Shown here piece after piece: positions 8,570 to 17,000 of a stretch of 64,000 nucleotides of DNA. Under the pieces are notes generated by a model. It had not been told where the DNA came from. It saw nothing but the letters and a program-made list of their open reading frames with translations, and searched no databases. The DNA lies in contig JALVUD010000036.1 of assembly GCA_027035765.1 (NCBI GenBank), positions 18,094 to 82,093 on the forward strand, given 5' to 3'. Origin of the DNA: Campylobacteraceae bacterium. Its GTDB lineage: Bacteria; Campylobacterota; Campylobacteria; Campylobacterales; Sulfurovaceae. Position numbers and translations under genes: made by a program. Position 1 is the stretch's first letter; every line of letters starts with the position of its first letter.

Positions 8570-10090
8570 TTACTCCTCCGGCCCTATCACTTCATCGATC
8601 TCGCCGTTGCAGGACTCCTCCCATCCGTCGATCAGCACGATACTGATTCCTTTGGGAGTCTGGAGACTGTCGATCGCTTCGTGGGCCAGATAGAGCGGTC
8701 GATCACTGTAGATTCTCAGGGTGTTATCCTCCCAGGAGAAACGGATCTCGGCCCGGGAAGAGTTTTCGTGGAGGATTAGCGTCAGGGTATAGGCGAAGCT
8801 GAGCCATTGGATCACCTCTTTGGAAGGGAGCAGGGGTTTGTAGCGCCGATAGAGGGGTTTGTAGTAGAGGGAGTCCCCTTTGGAGCGCATCAGCAGGGCG
8901 ATGGTGAGCATCTGGGAGTGGGTGAAGCCGAAATTGAGTTCCTGCATGGCGATGTAGAAGGCGTGCTGGTGCTCTTTGTAGATGGTGAGCATCTTGCCGA
9001 TGTTGGAGAGGCTCAGGGCATCGGAGAGCAGCTGTCGGTGTTCGGGCTCGCTTCGGTAGCGGTCGGTGATAGCCTGGAAGAGTCTTCGGCCGATAAGCTG
9101 TTTGTTTCCTTCGGGAAGATTCAGCAGATCGAAGCGGTCTTTGATACTGCGGAGGCTGGGGTTGACTCCCGGGGGAAAGCGCAGCCCGTCCCGACGCAGC
9201 AGATCATGGAGAAAGACCCCCTCCCGCACGCCGACTCCACTGGTGAGGACCTCTTTGGCCTCCAGATGGCGCAGGACCTCCAGGAAGATGTGAGCCCCCT
9301 CCCGGATCGTATCGAAACGGTTCTTTTTGATGGAGAGTTCACCCAGGCGTTCCATGGGAGCTTCGATGATCGCTTTGAGGTAACTTTTGTGTTCTTTGAG
9401 GGAGTAGCTGAAGGCGTGGATTTTATCGAAGGGATAGTCGCTCTCAATCATGATACCACGTGCCAGAGCCCGGGCGGTTCCGCCGATGCCCACGGCCAAG
9501 GTGCTGCGGAAGCTTTCCGGCAGGGACTCGAGGCGTCGGCGGATGTAGGCTCTGGCCTCTTTGAGACTGCGTCCCTGATCGGTAAATAGTTCCTTGAGCC
9601 GGACGGTTCCCAGATCCAGCGAGACCGTTTCGACGATACGACCGTCCCGGATCAGCGCCATATCGGTGGATCCGCCGCCGATATCCACGGTGATCCCTTC
9701 GTCGATCGGCAGCAGGTTCAAGGCTGCGATAGCCCCGTAACGGGCCTCTTTCAGTCCGTCGATGACCCGGATCTGCAAACCGAGGCGTTGACGGACAACC
9801 CGGAGAAAAGCCTCTCGGTTGGGGGCATCCCGCAGGGCGGAGGTGGCGACACAGTGGACTTTGTGGACTTTGTATTCTCTGAGGGTATGGGTAAAAGAGT
9901 GCAGCGCGCCGAAAGCGCGCCGGATCCCGGCAGGCTGGAGGCGTCCTCCCGCTTCGTAAGCTCCTTCACCGATACGGACGCGGCTCTTTTGCTGGACGAT
10001 GAGGTGGAAGCCGTAGCGGCTGGTTCGCTGGAAGATCACCAGCCGAGCGGAGTTGGAGCCGATATCGATGACGGCGATACGTTTGGGCAT
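8570..10090 (-). CDS. Exopolyphosphatase / guanosine pentaphosphate phosphatase family (506 aa)
   Basis: A member of the Ppx/GppA ASKHA phosphatases, which hydrolyse polyphosphate or pppGpp. The N-terminal phosphate loop is AVIDIGSNSARLVIF, the second motif is CVATSALRDAPN and the third is ITVDIGGGSTDMALI. A long C-terminal HD-like helical region follows (SLSNIGKMLTIYKEHQHAFYI). The start is set by homology at MPKRIAVIDIG. A GGAGGAG sequence sits about 13 bases upstream. It follows the ferredoxin gene by 7 bp and is probably co-transcribed. Sequence alone does not separate Ppx from GppA. Confidence 0.9.
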   Translation of the reverse strand: MPKRIAVIDIGSNSARLVIFQRTSRYGFHLIVQQKSRVRIGEGAYEAGGRLQPAGIRRAFGALHSFTHTLREYKVHKVHCVATSALRDAPNREAFLRVVRQRLGLQIRVIDGLKEARYGAIAALNLLPIDEGITVDIGGGSTDMALIRDGRIVETVSLDLGTVRLKELFTDQGRSLKEARAYIRRRLESLPESFRSTLAVGIGGTARALARGIMIESDYPFDKIHAFSYSLKEHKSYLKAIIEAPMERLGELSIKKNRFDTIREGAHIFLEVLRHLEAKEVLTSGVGVREGVFLHDLLRRDGLRFPPGVNPSLRSIKDRFDLLNLPEGNKQLIGRRLFQAITDRYRSEPEHRQLLSDALSLSNIGKMLTIYKEHQHAFYIAMQELNFGFTHSQMLTIALLMRSKGDSLYYKPLYRRYKPLLPSKEVIQWLSFAYTLTLILHENSSRAEIRFSWEDNTLRIYSDRPLYLAHEAIDSLQTPKGISIVLIDGWEESCNGEIDEVIGPEE

Positions 10091-10097
10091 CGGAGGC

Positions 10098-10349
10098 TCA
10101 GTGCTCCTCCTGCAGCTGTTCGAATTTGAACTTGAGTTCCTCGGCACTCTCGACGTTGTCGGGGTCCGGGATAATACAGTCGACAGGACAGACGGCGATA
10201 CACTGGGGCTCGTCGAAGAAACCGACACACTCGGTGCAGCGGTCGGGATCGATGATGTAGATAGGATCGTTCTCTTCGATCGCTTCGTTGGGACACTCTT
10301 CGCGACAGGCGTCGCAGGCAATGCATTCCTCGGTGATCAGTAGCGCCAT
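10098..10349 (-). CDS. 2[4Fe-4S] ferredoxin, YfhL type (83 aa)
   Basis: A small cytosolic electron carrier. The first cluster motif is CIACDACREECP and the second CTECVGFFDEPQCIAVCPVDC, where the longer spacing between cysteines plus the acidic C-terminal helix are typical of the Allochromatium/YfhL type. It could serve the 2-oxoacid:ferredoxin oxidoreductase encoded at 38.8-41.4 kb, though nothing in the sequence links them directly. It lies immediately upstream of ppx/gppA. Confidence 0.92.
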   Translation of the reverse strand: MALLITEECIACDACREECPNEAIEENDPIYIIDPDRCTECVGFFDEPQCIAVCPVDCIIPDPDNVESAEELKFKFEQLQEEH

Positions 10350-10423
10350 TGTTCATCCTCGTAGGTGGATTTGATTTCCGAGTTATAGCCAATAGAACCT
10401 TAAGCGAAAGAGGCGAAGAGGAA

Positions 10424-11725
10424 TCAGGAGGAATTTTTCCTGAGGGGCAGGATGAAAGTAGCGACGGTTCCCCGACCGTCACGGCGGTTGCGGAGGGTTA
10501 CTTCAGCCTCCAGGGCATCGGCGGCGCTTTTGACCAGGAAAAGCCCCAGCCCGGCACCGGGGGAGTCGGCGGAGCGTTTGAAGGGGGCGAAGAGATCTAC
10601 TCCCTCTTCGATTCCCGGTCCTTCATCCCGGATCTTGATCACCAGGTTCTCTCCCTTGCGGTAGGAGAAGAGGCGGACCGTTCCCCCCTCTGGAGTGAAG
10701 CGCAGGGCGTTCTGGATCAGATTCTGCAGGATCTGCGTCAGCAGCAGGGGCTGGATACGTGCCGGAAGCCGCTCGGGGGTCAATCGGGATCGTAGCCGTT
10801 TGCCCGAGGCTTCGGCCAGGAGAGAGAACTCCGCCGCCTTCTTTCGGAGGAGCTCGATGAGGTCCAGTTCTACCGGGGGTTCAAACTGGGCTCCCTCGGC
10901 CCGGCCGAACTCCAGGATAGAGCCGACAATCCGGTTCATGTCGTCAACGGTGGCGATATTCTCCCGGATCACCCCCTCCAGTTCCTCGGGGGTCTTCCTC
11001 TTTTTGATCAGCGCCACCTGGCTCCGGGTCTTGATGACCGCCAATGGCGTTTTCAGTTCGTGGGCCGTTCCGACGAAGAGCTCTTTTTTGTAGAGGAGAA
11101 AGCTTTTGATCCTTGCCACCAGCTGATTGATGGATCGTCCCAGGGGACGGAACTCCAGAGGAATCTTTTCCAGGTCGAGCGGTTCGAGAATGTTTTCGTT
11201 CATCCGCTCCAGCTTCTGAGAGAAGAAACGGATCGGAGAGAGGAGCATTTTGGAGAGGAAAAAGGCGTAGAGGATGATCAGTCCCATGGCCAGGACATTG
11301 AGCAGGACAATAGCGCGAAAGACCTGATGCTGCATCCGTTTTTGCTGGGTAATGTCGGCCGTGAGAATCAGATAGCGCTGCCGTCGGAAATTGTAGGGGA
11401 AAAAGGCCTGGAGGTAGGTGTGTCCGTCCCGGACAATCTGCTGAAAGTGCCTCGGACGATAGGCCGCCTCCGGGGCCTGGGCGATGCGGGCGTTGATCTT
11501 GAGGGTCCTGCGCAGCAGGGTCTGCTGCTTTTTGAGCGCCTCTTCCAGGTTGTCATATTTGGCGAAGAGGTAGTTGGCCTGTTTGATCAGGGAAGATCGG
11601 AGACTTGTCTCCACATTGATGTTGATATAGGTATAGAGAATGATGGAAAAAAAGCTCAGCAGTACCGCCATCGAGGCGGTGAGCTTGATGAGAAAGTTGA
11701 GTCTTAGGCTTTTTGAGGAAAGCAA
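10424..11725 (-). CDS. Sensor histidine kinase paired with an HsrA-like regulator (433 aa)
   Basis: Inner-membrane kinase. Transmembrane helix 1 covers about residues 14-34, a ~100-residue periplasmic loop follows, and helix 2 (VLLNVLAMGLIILYAFFL) leads into a HAMP-like linker. The dimerisation domain carries the phosphorylatable histidine in GTAHELKTPLAV. The ATPase domain has N-box QNLIQNALRF, G1 DEGPGIE and G2 GAGLGLFLV. It overlaps the upstream response-regulator gene by 22 bp, the usual arrangement of a cognate pair. It resembles the ArsS branch of Campylobacterota kinases. The signal is unknown. Confidence 0.9.
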   Translation of the reverse strand: MLSSKSLRLNFLIKLTASMAVLLSFFSIILYTYININVETSLRSSLIKQANYLFAKYDNLEEALKKQQTLLRRTLKINARIAQAPEAAYRPRHFQQIVRDGHTYLQAFFPYNFRRQRYLILTADITQQKRMQHQVFRAIVLLNVLAMGLIILYAFFLSKMLLSPIRFFSQKLERMNENILEPLDLEKIPLEFRPLGRSINQLVARIKSFLLYKKELFVGTAHELKTPLAVIKTRSQVALIKKRKTPEELEGVIRENIATVDDMNRIVGSILEFGRAEGAQFEPPVELDLIELLRKKAAEFSLLAEASGKRLRSRLTPERLPARIQPLLLTQILQNLIQNALRFTPEGGTVRLFSYRKGENLVIKIRDEGPGIEEGVDLFAPFKRSADSPGAGLGLFLVKSAADALEAEVTLRNRRDGRGTVATFILPLRKNSS

Positions 11726-12375
11726 AAGCGGTAACCCCGCCGTCGAACGGTTTCGATGGTGACGATGCCGAGAGGTTTATCCATCTTTTGACGGATCTGG
11801 TTGATAGCCACTTCGATGACATTGGGAGTGACCAGCTCGGGCTCCTCCCAGATGGCATCCAGAAGCTGCTCTTTGGAGACGATCTGGTCCTTGTGCATCG
11901 CCAGATGGGTTAGCACCTCGAAGGGCTTGCCCTTGAGCTCGATCGTTTCGCCTTTGTAGATGATCTTCTCCTCTTCGGGGTTGATGACCAGCTCCTCGAT
12001 CTCGATGATGTTGCTGCCTCCGAAGCGGAGTTTGGCTTCGATACGCATCAGAAGAATGTCGAAATCGAAAGGCTTTTTGATGTAGTCGTCGGCCCCGGCC
12101 CTCAGCGCCTCGATCTCGCTCTCCTTGTCATCCCGGGCGGAGAGGACGATGACGGCGGTCTTGGGACGCTTCTCCTTGATTTCGGGGATCAGGTCGATGC
12201 CGTTGCCGTCGGGCAGCATCCAGTCGAGCAGGACCAGGTCATAGTTGCGGATATCCAGGTAGTAGCGACCGTCAGCCAGACTCTCGGCGATGTCGTTCTG
12301 ATAGCCGTACTCCTTGAGCCCTTCAGCCAGGGTCTTGCTCAGAGTCACCTCATCTTCGATTATGAGAATTCTCAT
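11704..12375 (-). CDS. HsrA-like OmpR-family response regulator with intact phospho-acceptor (223 aa)
   Basis: A receiver domain (residues 1-120) and a winged-helix DNA-binding domain (130-221). The output half, including KGKPFEVLTHLA, SKEQLLDAIWEEPE, VTPNVIEVAINQIRQKMDK and ETVRRRGYRFCFP, is nearly the sequence I recall for the essential orphan regulator HsrA (HP1043/Cj0355). Unlike Helicobacter and Campylobacter HsrA, which lack a normal phosphorylation site, this receiver keeps Glu7, Asp8, Asp51, Ser79 and Lys101. A histidine kinase gene overlaps its end. This may be the ancestral, phosphorylatable form of HsrA. The start has GAAGG upstream and lies in a leader with CTTAAA repeats. Confidence 0.9.
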   Translation of the reverse strand: MRILIIEDEVTLSKTLAEGLKEYGYQNDIAESLADGRYYLDIRNYDLVLLDWMLPDGNGIDLIPEIKEKRPKTAVIVLSARDDKESEIEALRAGADDYIKKPFDFDILLMRIEAKLRFGGSNIIEIEELVINPEEEKIIYKGETIELKGKPFEVLTHLAMHKDQIVSKEQLLDAIWEEPELVTPNVIEVAINQIRQKMDKPLGIVTIETVRRRGYRFCFPQKA

Positions 12376-12376
12376 C

Positions 12377-12414
12377 TTTAAGCCTTCATTCAGTTTAAGA
12401 TTTTTTTAATTATA
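12377..12414 (-). promoter_or_regulatory. Promoter and leader of the HsrA-like gene
   Basis: On the minus strand a perfect TATAAT (12414-12409) precedes the gene. Between it and the ATG are two direct CTTAAA hexamers (12399-12394 and 12382-12377) separated by 11 bases, the second next to the ribosome-binding site. The arrangement resembles a direct-repeat operator for an OmpR-type dimer and could mediate autoregulation. This is inference. Confidence 0.4.
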
Positions 12415-12522
12415 GCACAAAAAGAGCTTTCTGCACTATCGATTTCATCTTGAGTTCATTCCCGCATTCTATGATGCTTTCCAGATCCCCTTCGGGGAGA
12501 TTCCAAATAGAGAAGGCTATCG

Positions 12523-13605
12523 ATGCTAACCAATGCTTTCAGAGCGCTTCTGGCCAATCCCATGCGAAGCCTTCTGGTTTTTCTCAGCCTGACAGTATCC
12601 ATTACCGCGGTTTTTCTCATCAGTGCCGTGGCCCACGGGATCGTCTCCTCCTACAGCACGATCCTGCGCAGCGACGGGGACCTGATCGTCACTCAGGCCC
12701 GTATCGCCGATACCTTTTTCAGCGATGTGGACACGGCGTTGATCCCACGGATCTCGAAGCTTCCCGGCGTTTCCAAAGTCACGGCGATGATCGTCGGGGC
12801 CAGCCCGGTGGGGAGTCTTCCCATCGTGGCGGTTTACGGCCTCTCTCCGGGACGAATGTCCCGCTACAAGATCCTCGCCGGAGATTACCCCAAAAAAGGA
12901 GAGGCGATGGTGGGACAGGGGATCGCCGGGCGTTTTACGGGAAGCACCCTCTCCATCGGAGATCGGAAATTCCGGATCTCGGGGGTTTTCGGTTCGGAGA
13001 CGGGTTTCGAGAGCGGCGGGGTGATTCTGAGCCTCGAGGATGCCGGAGCGCTCTTTCATAAAAAAGCGTCGATGCTCTTCGTCGATCTAGATGGGACGCA
13101 GCCGGCCCGGAAGGTGATGGAGGCGATTCGAAAGCTTTCCGACAGGATCGAGGTCAAAAGCACCGACGCCTTCGTCAAGAACTACCATCAGTTCCGGATC
13201 ATCGAGACGTCGGCAGATGTGATCTCCGCCATCGCCCTGCTGATGGGGCTGATCTCCATCGCCTCCATCATGAGCGTGACGATGCTGGAGCGCAAATACG
13301 AATTCGGCATCCTCCGTGCCCTGGGGCACAGCCGGGCCGCCATCGTGGGGCGGATCCTTCTGGAGACGCTGATGGTCGGTATCGTCGCCTACCTGACGGC
13401 GCTGGCGGCGGCCCTGGGAATCCTCTGGATCCTGCGGCGACTGCCGGCGCTGCAGGGTTATGTGGACGGCGTCATCACCCTGCCGTTGGCGCTGGAGGTG
13501 GGCGCCGCGGCTCTGACGATGACGGTGCTGGGAGCGATCGTGCCGGCCTGGCGGGCCTCGGGCATCGATCCCATGGAACTGATCACCCGGGGGAGCAGAG
13601 CATGA
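12523..13605 (+). CDS. ABC transporter permease, MacB/LolC (FtsX-like) family (360 aa)
   Basis: Inner-membrane subunit of a lipoprotein-release or macrolide-type exporter. One N-terminal transmembrane helix (SLLVFLSLTVSITAVFLIS) is followed by a ~190-residue periplasmic MacB-like domain and then three C-terminal helices. The FtsX motif ILRALGHSRAAIVGRILLET marks the coupling region. It overlaps the ATPase gene by 4 bp. The gene order (permease, ATPase, oxidase-like membrane protein) hints that the exporter serves maturation or assembly of the next proteins, but the substrate is unknown. The start has a weak GAGAAGG site. Confidence 0.85.
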   Translation: MLTNAFRALLANPMRSLLVFLSLTVSITAVFLISAVAHGIVSSYSTILRSDGDLIVTQARIADTFFSDVDTALIPRISKLPGVSKVTAMIVGASPVGSLPIVAVYGLSPGRMSRYKILAGDYPKKGEAMVGQGIAGRFTGSTLSIGDRKFRISGVFGSETGFESGGVILSLEDAGALFHKKASMLFVDLDGTQPARKVMEAIRKLSDRIEVKSTDAFVKNYHQFRIIETSADVISAIALLMGLISIASIMSVTMLERKYEFGILRALGHSRAAIVGRILLETLMVGIVAYLTALAAALGILWILRRLPALQGYVDGVITLPLALEVGAAALTMTVLGAIVPAWRASGIDPMELITRGSRA

Positions 13606-14225
13606 TCGAGGCAAAAAATCTGATCCACTTCTACGGGCAGGAACGGGCCATCGACGGCATCTCTCTCCGGGTCGCTCCCGGAGAGTTCGTGGCACTTACC
13701 GGCGAGAGCGGCAGCGGCAAATCGACTCTGCTGGCGATCCTCTCGACCCTCTTGCGTCCCGATTCCGGTGAGCTGCGTATCGAAGGCAAAGCGCCCGAGG
13801 CGTGGGGGGATCTGAACCGTTTCCGCCGCCGCTATATCGGTTTCGTGTTTCAGTTTCATTACCTGATCCCCTATCTGAGTATCGCCGAGAATGTGGCCCT
13901 GGCCGCCGACAGGGAGCGTCGCCAGGAGATTCCGGCACTGCTGGCACGACTGGGCATCGGGGAGATCGCGCGGAAAAAGGCCGACGAGATCTCCGGGGGG
14001 CAGCGGCAGCGGGCGGCCATCGCCCGGGCCGTCGTCAATCGTCCCCGGATCCTCTTCGCCGACGAACCCACCGGTAATCTGGACTCGAAAAACTCCGAAA
14101 AAGTCTTCGACCTCTTCCGAAGCATCGCCGACGAGGGGACGACCCTGGTCGTGGCGACGCACGACCGGCGCCTGGCGGAACGGGCCGACCGGATCATCGA
14201 CATCAAGGATGGCCGTCTTGTCTAA
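13602..14225 (+). CDS. ABC transporter ATP-binding protein, LolD/MacB type (207 aa)
   Basis: Cytoplasmic ATPase that powers the preceding permease. Walker A is GESGSGKST, the signature is ISGGQRQRAAIAR, and Walker B is ILFADEPTGNLD, typical of the LolD/MacB subfamily. The H-loop histidine is in VVATHDRRLA. It overlaps the permease by 4 bp and the following membrane-protein gene by 17 bp, showing tight translational coupling. Confidence 0.92.
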   Translation: MIEAKNLIHFYGQERAIDGISLRVAPGEFVALTGESGSGKSTLLAILSTLLRPDSGELRIEGKAPEAWGDLNRFRRRYIGFVFQFHYLIPYLSIAENVALAADRERRQEIPALLARLGIGEIARKKADEISGGQRQRAAIARAVVNRPRILFADEPTGNLDSKNSEKVFDLFRSIADEGTTLVVATHDRRLAERADRIIDIKDGRLV

Positions 14226-15843
14226 ATTTCTCTCGATTCATCTGCCCATCAATATGGCGATATTGGCACTTTCGGTGGCGGTGGGACTCTTTGTCTCCGT
14301 CGAGTTGCTGGGGCTGGTTCCCGATTCTTGGATCCTGCAGCCCCTGCGCCTGCGTTCGGTGCACATTTCGCTGATGCTCTACGGGGCGATTCCCCTGCTG
14401 CTCTCCTTTCTGCCCTTTCTGCTGATCGAAAAGGAGGCCGGCCCTCTGCCTTCCCGGATTCTACACTACCTCAACCTCTACGCCCTGAGCTGGTATCTCT
14501 TTTTGATCCTGATGGTTTTGACGCTGCTGCTGGGAGATCGGCGGGGACTGCCCTTCTACGATTTCGACTATCGGCTCAATTTTCTCCTGGCGCTGGCGGG
14601 GCTCTTCTATATCGTCGCACTCTTCAAAGCGGTGCGACGCTACGAGCGGCTACCGCTCTGGGTGCGGGTCTCGCTGGGGGTGACCCTGCTGGCCCCGGCG
14701 GCGCTGTTGCTGCTGATGAACCCGGTCAACGGGCCGGTGACCCAGACCCTCAAAGGTCCCCATGGTGATAACACCCTGGGAATGAGTTTCGCCCTGCTGC
14801 CGATCTACTATCTGGCCCTCAAGCTCCTCTCCCGCGAGCCTTTCCGGGCGCGCTGGGCGATCTTCTGGATCGTGCCCCTGGGGGGCTATCTGCTGACCCT
14901 GCTCTGGCGCTTTTTCGTGGGGCCCCTGAGCTACGGGGGAGAGTGGGCGGCCCAGTGGCTGACGCTGCTCTATCTGCCGCTGCTCTGGCGCTGGTGGCGG
15001 GATGCCGATCTGAGTTTGGCGGCCCGCTGGGTCCTGGGAATCTCCGTGGCGGCGTTTCTCTTTGTCGATCTGGAGGGGAACATCCTTTTCATTCCCCAGT
15101 TGCGCTGGCTTTTCCACCGCAACGACCTGGTGGTGGGGCACGCCCACCTGGCCATGGGGCTGGGGGTGGGGTTCCTGGCACTTTCGCTCTATGCGGAGCG
15201 GATCGTCCGCCTCGCGTCGCTGCGTTTCGTGCAGCTCTTTGCGGCAGGGATCGCGGCCATGGCCCTGGTCCTGAGCCTGGCGGGAATCACCGAGGCGGGC
15301 TGGAAGGTCGGGGAGGTGATGTTCTACTGGAAGCTTCGCACCCTCTTCGGGGCCGTGGTGCTGCTGGCCTTTCTCCTCTGGATTCCCCGGCGTATCCCCG
15401 CAAGCTGGCGGGGGCTGGAGTGGTACAACCTGCTGGGATTTCTCGGAGACGGGACGGGGGCTTTGGCCCTGCTCTTTGCCGGAGAGTGGCTCTACCGGCA
15501 GCTGGGATGGCCCTTTACACTGCGGGATCACTGGGTGATCTTCGCCTTTATGGCGGGGACGGCCGCCGTGCACCTTCTGGCTCTGCGATGCCGGGAATCT
15601 TCCCGGGACCTGACCCTGGGCACCGCACTGATCCGCCTCTTCGTCGGCGGCGTTTTCGCCGCCCTGGCGACGGCGGGAGTGTTGGGAATCGAGGGGTGGG
15701 GGGTGGCGGCCTACGACCTGGGCTTTGCCTATCTCTATTTTCTCTTTCTCCACACCGAGGCGAAAGCGCCGGGTGAGCAACCGGAAGAGGCGTTGGCCGC
15801 CAACAGCTCCGAAAGGAAAGATGCACAAAGGATCGAACGATGA
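14209..15843 (+). CDS. Polytopic membrane protein resembling heme-copper oxidase subunit I (544 aa)
   Basis: About 12-14 hydrophobic helices are visible. Histidines occur in contexts that recall oxidase or NO-reductase catalytic subunits: RSVHISLMLYG in an early helix and VVGHAHLAMGLG later, plus RDHWVIF and AVHLLAL near the end. The complete set of copper and heme ligands cannot be confirmed, so catalysis is not assured. The alternative is a non-catalytic relative or redox sensor. The chosen ATG overlaps the ATPase gene; an in-frame ATG at 14254 is possible but has no ribosome-binding site. It is cotranscribed with an ABC exporter and a second membrane protein. Confidence 0.6.
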   Translation: MAVLSKFLSIHLPINMAILALSVAVGLFVSVELLGLVPDSWILQPLRLRSVHISLMLYGAIPLLLSFLPFLLIEKEAGPLPSRILHYLNLYALSWYLFLILMVLTLLLGDRRGLPFYDFDYRLNFLLALAGLFYIVALFKAVRRYERLPLWVRVSLGVTLLAPAALLLLMNPVNGPVTQTLKGPHGDNTLGMSFALLPIYYLALKLLSREPFRARWAIFWIVPLGGYLLTLLWRFFVGPLSYGGEWAAQWLTLLYLPLLWRWWRDADLSLAARWVLGISVAAFLFVDLEGNILFIPQLRWLFHRNDLVVGHAHLAMGLGVGFLALSLYAERIVRLASLRFVQLFAAGIAAMALVLSLAGITEAGWKVGEVMFYWKLRTLFGAVVLLAFLLWIPRRIPASWRGLEWYNLLGFLGDGTGALALLFAGEWLYRQLGWPFTLRDHWVIFAFMAGTAAVHLLALRCRESSRDLTLGTALIRLFVGGVFAALATAGVLGIEGWGVAAYDLGFAYLYFLFLHTEAKAPGEQPEEALAANSSERKDAQRIER

Positions 15844-16823
15844 AAACGTTTGCACTGATACTGCTGGTCGCCGCGCAGTTTCTCTACTACCTGTTGATCG
15901 CCCAGACCGGGATCGTGGAGTATTTCCATTCGGATCTCTCCCGGATCTTCTGGCTGCCTCTGGGCGGCATTATCGGCACGGTGCTGAGCGCCCGCCTTCC
16001 CGGCAGCGAGCGGCAGCGCCTGGCAGGATTGCTGATCCTGCAGGGCGTGATCACCCTGCAGTATCCCACTCTCTCCTGGGTGCTACTGTGGCTTCTGGGA
16101 ATCGCCATGGGAGCCAGCGCTCCGCTGATGGTTCGGCTGCTGCGTAAGGGGGGAGCCCCGGTGATGGGAGGGGCCCTGGGCCTCTCCTATCTGATCGGGA
16201 CGCTGCTCTTTACCACTCCCGTGGCCTGGCGGGGACCTCTGGGGATCGGACTGACGCTCACGGCACTGCTCCTCCTCCCCTGGGCAGGAGGGAGATTCAG
16301 GGGCTCCGATCTGCCGCCTCTGGGGGCGGGGGCGATCGCGACGATGGCGCTGTGGGCCTTTTTCGATTCGGCGCTTTTCGAGACCCTCTCCCGCGATGCT
16401 TCCCTCTCCATCTGGCGCGACGGGCACAGCATCGAAATCGCCGCCTTTCATCTCGTGGGCGTCGGAGTGGCTCTCTGGTTCCCTCTGGGATGGCGGCGTT
16501 CCCGACAGCTCATCGCCTGGCTCTTCGCCGGGGCCTATCTGAGCTACCTCCTGGCGCTGCCTTTGGTGTTGGCGGCCGTCTATCCGGTGGTGATCTCCTA
16601 CTACAACGTGGTGATCCTGCGCCGGTTGACCCGGGAACGGGAACTCTCCCGGGTCGCCGCGGCGATGCTGGCCATCGGCTGGGGGGCCTCGGGAGCCGGC
16701 TTGGGCGCGGCGCTCTCCGGCGGCACATTTGTCGTCGCCGTGGCGGCACTGCTCTACGGGATCGGACATCTGCTTCGTGTTTCACGTTCGTTTCATCTTC
16801 AGCGTGCAGAATCGCTGAAATGA
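15840..16823 (+). CDS. Polytopic membrane protein of unknown function (327 aa)
   Basis: Ten or so hydrophobic helices with short loops, beginning MKTFALILLVAAQFLYYLL. I recognise no family motif. Segments such as LLGIAMGASAPLMVRLLRKGG loosely recall half-size transporters of the MFS type. It overlaps the oxidase-like gene by 4 bp, so the two products probably work together. The last ~15 residues (SRSFHLQRAESLK) are polar. A palindromic repeat element lies just after the stop. Confidence 0.65.
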   Translation: MKTFALILLVAAQFLYYLLIAQTGIVEYFHSDLSRIFWLPLGGIIGTVLSARLPGSERQRLAGLLILQGVITLQYPTLSWVLLWLLGIAMGASAPLMVRLLRKGGAPVMGGALGLSYLIGTLLFTTPVAWRGPLGIGLTLTALLLLPWAGGRFRGSDLPPLGAGAIATMALWAFFDSALFETLSRDASLSIWRDGHSIEIAAFHLVGVGVALWFPLGWRRSRQLIAWLFAGAYLSYLLALPLVLAAVYPVVISYYNVVILRRLTRERELSRVAAAMLAIGWGASGAGLGAALSGGTFVVAVAALLYGIGHLLRVSRSFHLQRAESLK

Positions 16824-16839
16824 AAGCAGAATCGAGCTT

Positions 16840-16958
16840 CTCGAAAAACCGAATCGATTTGAACCCGTCATCCTGAACTCGATTCAGGATCCATAGCCGC
16901 GTGAGCCTTTGAAGCCCCGGGTTCCGGATCCGGTCCGGAATGACGATGGTTTTTCGAG
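16840..16958. repeat. Palindromic intergenic element with 11-bp inverted termini
   Basis: Termini CTCGAAAAACC (16840-16850) and GGTTTTTCGAG (16948-16958) are perfect inverses. Inside are two palindromes, one built on TCCTGAA/TTCAGGA (16871-16889) and one on TTCCGGA/TCCGGAA (16922-16940), each flanked by GTCA/TGAC. Relatives lie at 20352-20484, 21141-21218 and 45181-45230. Confidence 0.8.
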
Positions 16959-17000
16959 GCGTTCGATTCACTGTTCATTCTAATGAAAAGGAGATTCACT

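Noticed and set aside
14254..15843. Alternative start for the oxidase-like gene
   Set aside because: The ATG at 14254 lacks any ribosome-binding site, while 14209 overlaps the ATPase gene in the way typical of this operon; the choice remains uncertain.
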